A stretch of DNA of 6,415 nucleotides, taken from positions 1 through 6,415 of the forward strand of contig JBLRXD010000263.1 of NCBI GenBank assembly GCA_047920935.1, read 5' to 3'. The stretch's first letter is position 1. Each line of letters opens with the position of its first letter. Positions 1-6,415 of the stretch are shown here, piece after piece. This DNA comes from UBA7803 sp047920935 (GTDB lineage Bacteria > Pseudomonadota > Gammaproteobacteria > Pseudomonadales > Azotimanducaceae). Below the pieces are notes generated by a model, which saw nothing but the letters and a program-made list of their open reading frames with translations, was not told the DNA's origin and searched no databases. The position numbers and the translations under genes are program-made.

Positions 1-186
1 CAGCCCGGCGGCTTCGCCGCCGCCTTCGACGATCTCCGCAGCCGAGTTCCGGGCGCCTTCTTCCTCGACGTCCGTGACCAGCACGCTGGCGCCGCCGGCG
101 GCGAGGCGCCGGGCGATGGCCGCACCGATGCCGCGCGCGGCGCCCGTGACGAGAGCAACGCGGCCCCTCAGATCCGGTTGTGCCAC
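1..186 (-). CDS. Short-chain dehydrogenase/reductase (SDR), N-terminal part, runs off the left edge
   Basis: The first 62 codons of an NAD(P)-dependent oxidoreductase of the classical SDR family, read on the minus strand from a GTG at 186 and still open at the window edge. Residues 14-21 read TGAARGIG, the TGxxxGxG dinucleotide-binding motif directly after the first beta strand. An acidic residue (D39 in VLVTDVEEEG) closes the second strand, which usually means NAD rather than NADP preference. The catalytic Ser, Tyr and Lys lie outside the window, so the substrate cannot be inferred. GTG is chosen because no in-frame ATG occurs in the upstream stretch examined, the SDR motif sits at the normal distance from it, and a weak GAGG (196-199) lies 9 nt before it. 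It follows BVMO1 by 49 nt on the same strand and is probably co-transcribed. Such an enzyme could oxidise the alcohol precursor of a BVMO substrate or the hydroxy acid released from its lactone product; that role is inference. Confidence 0.85.
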   Translation of the reverse strand, partial: MAQPDLRGRVALVTGAARGIGAAIARRLAAGGASVLVTDVEEEGARNSAAEIVEGGGEAAGL

Positions 187-235
187 GGCGCTCGGCCTCG
201 CGAAATTTGCATGGTTTGTCGCTCCGTTTTCATGG

Positions 236-1888
<1,653 letters not shown>

Positions 1889-1924
1889 TGATATCCCCTC
1901 AGCACTCGACCGCTTTGCAACGCA

Positions 1925-1933
1925 GGTATAACA
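1925..1933 (-). promoter_or_regulatory. Candidate extended -10 promoter element for BVMO1
   Basis: Read on the minus strand this is TGTTATACC, a TGn extended -10 followed by a hexamer matching TATAAT at four of six positions. It lies about 37 nt upstream of the BVMO1 start, and the palindrome at 1934-1945 sits immediately upstream, where a bound repressor would block polymerase. There is no good -35 hexamer, which extended -10 promoters tolerate. This is a by-eye match only. Confidence 0.3.
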
Positions 1934-1945
1934 TAAACATGTTTA
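1934..1945. promoter_or_regulatory. Perfect 12-bp palindrome TAAACATGTTTA, candidate operator
   Basis: TAAACATGTTTA is its own reverse complement and lies in the AT-rich centre of the divergent promoter region. It overlaps or abuts -10-like sequences for both directions. A palindrome of this size and position is typical of operators for dimeric regulators such as the TetR family, which often control catabolic genes from shared divergent promoters. No regulator gene is in the window, so the protein is unknown. The symmetry does not extend beyond 12 bp. Confidence 0.55.
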
Positions 1946-2027
1946 CTAAACTACCGGGTGGCCATCGCGGGCCCACTGGGGGAGCCGGGCAGGGCCCCGG
2001 AAAAGACGTCAGAAACAAGGGGAATTC

Positions 2028-3152
2028 ATGCAGACAACATTGGCGCAGAAACTGGGTATCGACTTTCCGGTGTTCGCGTTCACCCACTGCCGGGACGTAG
2101 TGGCGGCGGTTTCCAACAGCGGTGGTTTCGGCGTGCTCGGCGCCGTGGGTTTTCACCCCGATCAGCTGAAGGTCGAGCTCGACTGGATCGACGAACACGT
2201 GGGAGACAAGCCATATGGGGTCGACGTCATCATCCCCAACCGGTACCAGGGACAGGAGGAGAAGGACCCGGAGAAGCTTAAGGCCCTGATCAGCGCGGCG
2301 ATTCCGCGCGGCCACCGGGAGTTCGCCGACGAGCTGCTGGACGCCCACGGCGTGCCGCGCCTGCCCAAAGGCCAGCGGACCGACGACCGGCTCAGCATGA
2401 CCGAAGCGACCTCGGCGCCGCTGGTCGACATTGCGCTCGAGCACCCGAACGTCAGGCTGATCGCCAATGCGCTGGGCACGCCGCCGCCCGAGATCATCCG
2501 TCAGATCCAGGACTCCGGCCGGATGATCGGCGCGCTCTGCGGCGCGCCCAAGCACGCGCGCCGGCACGTGGAAGCTGGCCTCGACTTCATCGTCGCGCAG
2601 GGCGGCGAGGGCGGCGGTCACACCGGCGAGATCGGCAGCGTGGTGCTGTGGCCGGAAGTCGTCGATATCGCGGGTGACGTTCCCGTCATCGCCGCCGGCG
2701 GCATCGGCTCCGGCCGGCAGATGTATGCCGCGCTCTCCCTCGGCGCTCAGGGCGTGTGGTGCGGCTCGATCTGGCTGACGGTGGCGGAGGCGGCGAGCGG
2801 CGACGTGGAGCGGGAGCTGCTGCTCGCGGCCGGCAGCTCCGACACGGTGCGCTCGAAGAGCGTCACCGGCAAGCACGTGCGTATGCTGCGCAACGCCTGG
2901 ACGGAGGCCTGGGATTCCGGCAACAATCCGCAGTCTCTCGACGCGCCGATGCAGATGATGGCGGTCGGCAATGCGATGGCGCGAATGCGCAAGTATCCCG
3001 AGAAGGCCAAGGACCTGCTGTTCGTGCCGGTGGGTCAGATCGTGGGGCGGATGAACCAGACGATCGGCGCCCGGGAGCAGCTCATGGAGATCGTCGAGGA
3101 ATACCTGGCGGTGCACGAGCGGATGTGCGCTCTCATGCCGGACGCTGGATGA
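2028..3152 (+). CDS. Nitronate monooxygenase (2-nitropropane dioxygenase) family FMN protein
   Basis: A 374-residue TIM-barrel flavoprotein of the NPD/nitronate monooxygenase family, expected to bind FMN in the cytoplasm. Seen: an N-terminal VVAAVSNSGGFGVLGA segment (24-39), as is usual near the FMN site; GGEGGGHTGEIGS (192-204), whose H198 corresponds to the active-site His of the family's EAGGHxG motif, with Gly in place of the usual Ala; and AAGGIGSG (222-229) followed by LSLGAQGVWCGS, the phosphate-binding end of the barrel. About 60 residues (91-150, including LLDAHGVPRLPKG) separate the early strands from ALGTPP; by recollection similar segments occur in actinobacterial and proteobacterial homologues. 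The ATG is preceded by AAGGGG with five bases of spacing. It is the first gene of the plus-strand unit, 41 nt before BVMO2. Many proteins with this annotation do not oxidise nitronates: IpdC of steroid ring catabolism is an NPD-family enzyme with another reaction. The family is sure; the substrate is not. Confidence 0.88.
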   Translation: MQTTLAQKLGIDFPVFAFTHCRDVVAAVSNSGGFGVLGAVGFHPDQLKVELDWIDEHVGDKPYGVDVIIPNRYQGQEEKDPEKLKALISAAIPRGHREFADELLDAHGVPRLPKGQRTDDRLSMTEATSAPLVDIALEHPNVRLIANALGTPPPEIIRQIQDSGRMIGALCGAPKHARRHVEAGLDFIVAQGGEGGGHTGEIGSVVLWPEVVDIAGDVPVIAAGGIGSGRQMYAALSLGAQGVWCGSIWLTVAEAASGDVERELLLAAGSSDTVRSKSVTGKHVRMLRNAWTEAWDSGNNPQSLDAPMQMMAVGNAMARMRKYPEKAKDLLFVPVGQIVGRMNQTIGAREQLMEIVEEYLAVHERMCALMPDAG

Positions 3153-3193
3153 CGTGCCGCGGATGGGGTTGGGCTGGTTTGGAGGAAACGGAG

Positions 3194-4992
<1,799 letters not shown>

Positions 4993-4996
<4 letters not shown>

Positions 4997-5118
4997 CTCC
5001 CCGTCGCTCCGGCCACGCGCATGATGAACAGCTCGCGATGCCGGGGCGACAGGCTCGAGCGCGTCATCAGGTGGCCGGCCAGGGCGTTCCAGCTTTCGAG
5101 CAGCGGCATATTGCTCAT
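4993..5118 (-). pseudogene. Relic of a carboxymuconolactone decarboxylase/AhpD-family gene
   Basis: From an ATG at 5118 the minus strand reads MSNMPLLESWNALAGHLM, then TRSSLSPRHRELFIMRVAGA and TGSH. This resembles the segment of CMD-family proteins where a helix ending in a GHLL-type motif precedes SxLPPRxRELxILRVAxxTGSxYEW. The similarity stops at TGSH, exactly at the BVMO2 stop codon. The rest of the frame, to a stop at 4861 (85 codons in all), is only the antisense of the BVMO2 tail. The family's usual N-terminal ~40 residues and the whole catalytic part (YEW...H, CxxC or equivalent) are missing, so no activity is expected. The start overlaps the alcohol dehydrogenase stop as ATGA, the arrangement of a translationally coupled downstream gene. 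I read it as the remains of a former third gene of the minus-strand unit, cut when the BVMO2 unit arrived or by deletion. The family assignment is by recognition of the motif, without alignment. Confidence 0.6.
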
Positions 5119-6224
5119 GACATCACCAGGGACGCCCGCCGCGTTCGCCCCGCATCCTGGTCGGCGAATGCCTGCTCGATGCGCTCCAGAGGGTAGTCCA
5201 CCACCACCTCGTCGAGGGGCAGGGAGCCGGCGTGGCGGCTGAGGAAGTCGATGGCGCGCTGGAGGCTCACGGCGTCGTATGATGCCACCGCCTCGATACG
5301 TTGGTTCTGCATCACCAGGCGCCCCGGGTCGCACTCGAACGACGTGCCGGGATAGAACGTGCCCATCTCCAGATAGCGGCCGCCCAGCCCCAGCATGCGC
5401 AGTCCTTCGTTGATCACCCCGGCGAATCCGACCACCTCCACGACCACGTCAGCGCCCCAGCCGCCGGTGAGATCCTTAACGGCCTCGACGCGCTGCCTGG
5501 GCTCCGACACCTTGCGGAAGTCGATGACGTGATCCGCGCCCATACGCTCTGCCATCGACAGACGCTCGTCAATGCCGTCGATGGCGATCACCTGCGCAGC
5601 CCCGCGCTCCTTTGCGATGGCGCAGGCGTAGAGGCCGAGGCCGCCGCAGCCCTGGATCACGACCTGATCGCCAAGCGCCACATCGACCCGTTCGAGCCCC
5701 ATCACCACCTGGGCGAGCGCGCAATTGGCGCTCACCACCATGGTATCGGTGACGTTGTCCGGAACCTTGAAGAACGCCTGGTTCGGATGCAGGTAGAGAT
5801 AGTCGGCGAAGGCGCCGCGAACGTACGGCCACTCGTCGAGCGGACCGCGTTGGATGGCGAAGCTGTACCGACAGGCTTCGGTCGAGCCCCGGATGCAGCT
5901 CCGGCACCGGCCACAGGGCCGGAAGTACTGATAGGCGATCCGATCGCCCTCCCGGACGGGAGCGCCGTTCCAGTCCTGGTCGACGCCCTCGCCCAGCGCG
6001 TGCACGATGCCGGTGGCTTCGTGGCCGAGAATCCGCCCCTGAGGCGTGGCGATCTCCTTGAACCGGCCGTCGCCCCGCCAGATGTGAAGCTCGGATCCGC
6101 AGATATTGGCGCGGGTGATGCGCAGAGTCAGCCCGCCCCGTCGTGGCTCCGGGATGGGCAACTCGCGAATTTCGAACGGCTTGCCAGGCTCGAAGAACAA
6201 GGCGGCACGATTGGCTTGTGACAT
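5115..6224 (-). CDS. Zinc-dependent alcohol dehydrogenase (MDR superfamily)
   Basis: A 369-residue medium-chain dehydrogenase, oxidising an alcohol or reducing a carbonyl with NAD(H) in the cytoplasm. Seen: C42 in ICGSELH and the GHE motif (67-69), with H68 and E69 as catalytic-zinc site residues, and C168 (SANCAL) as a candidate third ligand. The structural-zinc lobe has Cys at 104, 107, 110 and 118 in normal spacing. The coenzyme motif is GCGGLG (192-197) with D216 at the end of the next strand (VIAIDG), which points to NAD preference. The C-terminus PLERIEQAF...DAGRTRRASLVMS is normal for the family, so the gene looks intact. The ATG at 6224 has AGGGGGAG just upstream. It is convergent with BVMO2, 118 nt between stops, and its stop overlaps the start of the CMD relic. 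A plausible role is making the ketone substrate for a BVMO, but nothing in the sequence fixes the substrate. Confidence 0.93.
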   Translation of the reverse strand: MSQANRAALFFEPGKPFEIRELPIPEPRRGGLTLRITRANICGSELHIWRGDGRFKEIATPQGRILGHEATGIVHALGEGVDQDWNGAPVREGDRIAYQYFRPCGRCRSCIRGSTEACRYSFAIQRGPLDEWPYVRGAFADYLYLHPNQAFFKVPDNVTDTMVVSANCALAQVVMGLERVDVALGDQVVIQGCGGLGLYACAIAKERGAAQVIAIDGIDERLSMAERMGADHVIDFRKVSEPRQRVEAVKDLTGGWGADVVVEVVGFAGVINEGLRMLGLGGRYLEMGTFYPGTSFECDPGRLVMQNQRIEAVASYDAVSLQRAIDFLSRHAGSLPLDEVVVDYPLERIEQAFADQDAGRTRRASLVMS

Positions 6225-6291
6225 GTCTCCCCCTGAGGCCTGTTGCCAGACAGTAAATGCGCGTACATCATGTCGTGCAGGCGAGCGGTTA
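6225..6291. other. Short intergenic gap upstream of the alcohol dehydrogenase
   Basis: These 67 nt separate the end of the unidentified right-hand gene from the alcohol dehydrogenase start on the minus strand. Next to the dehydrogenase is its ribosome-binding site. An imperfect inverted repeat at 6258-6279 (TGCGCGTAC and TCGTGCA arms around a perfect ACATCATGT core at 6265-6273) could be an operator, but it is weak. No terminator-like hairpin with a T run was seen. Confidence 0.3.
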
Positions 6292-6415
6292 TCAATAGCA
6301 GCGGGGAGGGGTTACCTTCAACACGGTCTGCCCCGGCTCCCACGGCCGGAGGACTTCCGCGAGGTGGTCAGCTTCTTCCTGTAACCGGGCTCGGGCTTCG
6401 TCACCGGGTAGACCA
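6292..6415 (-). CDS. C-terminal end of an unidentified gene, runs off the right edge
   Basis: An open minus-strand frame enters from the right edge and stops with TGA at 6292-6294, giving the last 40 residues of a possible protein. It reads GLPGDEARARLQEEADHLAE, then VLRPWEPGQTVLKVTPPRCY. The stretch is amphipathic (helix-like ARARLQEEADHLAEVLRPW) and ends in an LRPWxxGxTVLK segment that faintly recalls the C-terminal tails of some berberine-bridge-type FAD oxidoreductases, which have a similar L-P-x-x-x-G-x-x-x-L pattern. That resemblance is too short to name a function. Supporting a real gene: same strand as the alcohol dehydrogenase, a sensible 67-nt spacing, and protein-like composition. 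Against: only 124 nt are visible and third-position GC is less skewed than in the neighbours. The codons cannot be tested further here. Confidence 0.4.
   Translation of the reverse strand, partial: GLPGDEARARLQEEADHLAEVLRPWEPGQTVLKVTPPRCY

Larger units (their letters stand above)
1889..2027. promoter_or_regulatory. Divergent intergenic promoter region
   Basis: This 139-nt gap separates the starts of the divergently transcribed BVMO1 and FMN-enzyme genes and must carry the promoters of both units. Its central part, about 1925-1953, is clearly AT-richer than the surroundings and contains TATAAC on the plus strand (1927-1932, five of six matches to a sigma-70 -10 box) and a perfect palindrome. 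No clear -35 box was found for the plus strand. The part from about 1954 to 2010 is GC-rich, with no structure I could support. No small gene is convincing here. Confidence 0.7.

Noticed and set aside
168..233. Short minus-strand frame from an ATG at 233 between BVMO1 and the SDR
   Set aside because: Twenty-one codons overlapping the SDR start in another frame, with no clear ribosome-binding site; it is more likely spacer than a leader peptide.
1899..3116. Minus-strand frame of 405 codons opposite the FMN-enzyme gene
   Set aside because: His/Arg/Ala-rich antisense translation with no domain, caused by high-GC codon bias; the plus strand carries a clear NPD-family protein with a good ribosome-binding site.
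2756..3193. Upstream extension of the BVMO2 frame by 146 codons
   Set aside because: It overlaps the 3' third of the FMN-enzyme gene in another frame and is low-complexity Gly/Arg/Ala; BVMO2 starts well at 3194 behind GGAGG.
4997..5070. Possible terminator hairpin after BVMO2 (CCCCGTCGC with GCCGGGGCGA)
   Set aside because: The arms pair poorly, the loop is long and there is no T run; the sequence is better explained as the CMD relic on the other strand.
5301..6221. Plus-strand frame of 306 codons opposite the alcohol dehydrogenase
   Set aside because: Antisense shadow; the minus strand has all zinc and coenzyme motifs of an MDR dehydrogenase.

Overview
The window is GC-rich bacterial DNA with short intergenic gaps, G-rich Shine-Dalgarno sequences and GC-rich third codon positions. 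That fits an actinobacterium or a GC-rich proteobacterium with versatile catabolism; the sequence alone does not place it further. Almost every readable gene is a redox enzyme, and the content looks like an accessory catabolic locus for a cyclic or otherwise hydrophobic ketone or alcohol.

Layout. On the left, a minus-strand unit holds a cyclohexanone-monooxygenase-like Baeyer-Villiger monooxygenase (BVMO1, 1888 to 236) followed after 49 nt by the N-terminus of a short-chain dehydrogenase (186 to the window edge). A 139-nt divergent promoter region (1889-2027) carries a perfect 12-bp AT-rich palindrome, a good operator candidate. To its right a plus-strand unit holds a nitronate monooxygenase-family FMN enzyme (2028-3152) and, 41 nt later, a second, longer BVMO (BVMO2, 3194-4996). 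Converging on BVMO2 from the right is a minus-strand zinc-dependent alcohol dehydrogenase (6224 to 5115). Further upstream on that strand is the C-terminal end of an unidentified gene (6415 to 6292).

The least ordinary spot is 4993-5118. Between the stop of the alcohol dehydrogenase and the stop of BVMO2, the minus strand encodes a short piece of a carboxymuconolactone decarboxylase/AhpD-family protein. Its start overlaps the dehydrogenase stop as ATGA, and the homology ends exactly where BVMO2 begins on the other strand. It looks like a gene relic and probably marks a rearrangement breakpoint.

Working model (inference): a dehydrogenase (MDR or SDR) oxidises a secondary alcohol to a ketone, and one or both BVMOs insert oxygen to give an ester or lactone. 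The hydrolase that would follow is not in the window. The role of the FMN enzyme in such a route is unknown. The two BVMOs belong to different sequence types, so they probably act on different substrates or at different steps. No RNA gene, insertion sequence, CRISPR array or convincing terminator was seen.
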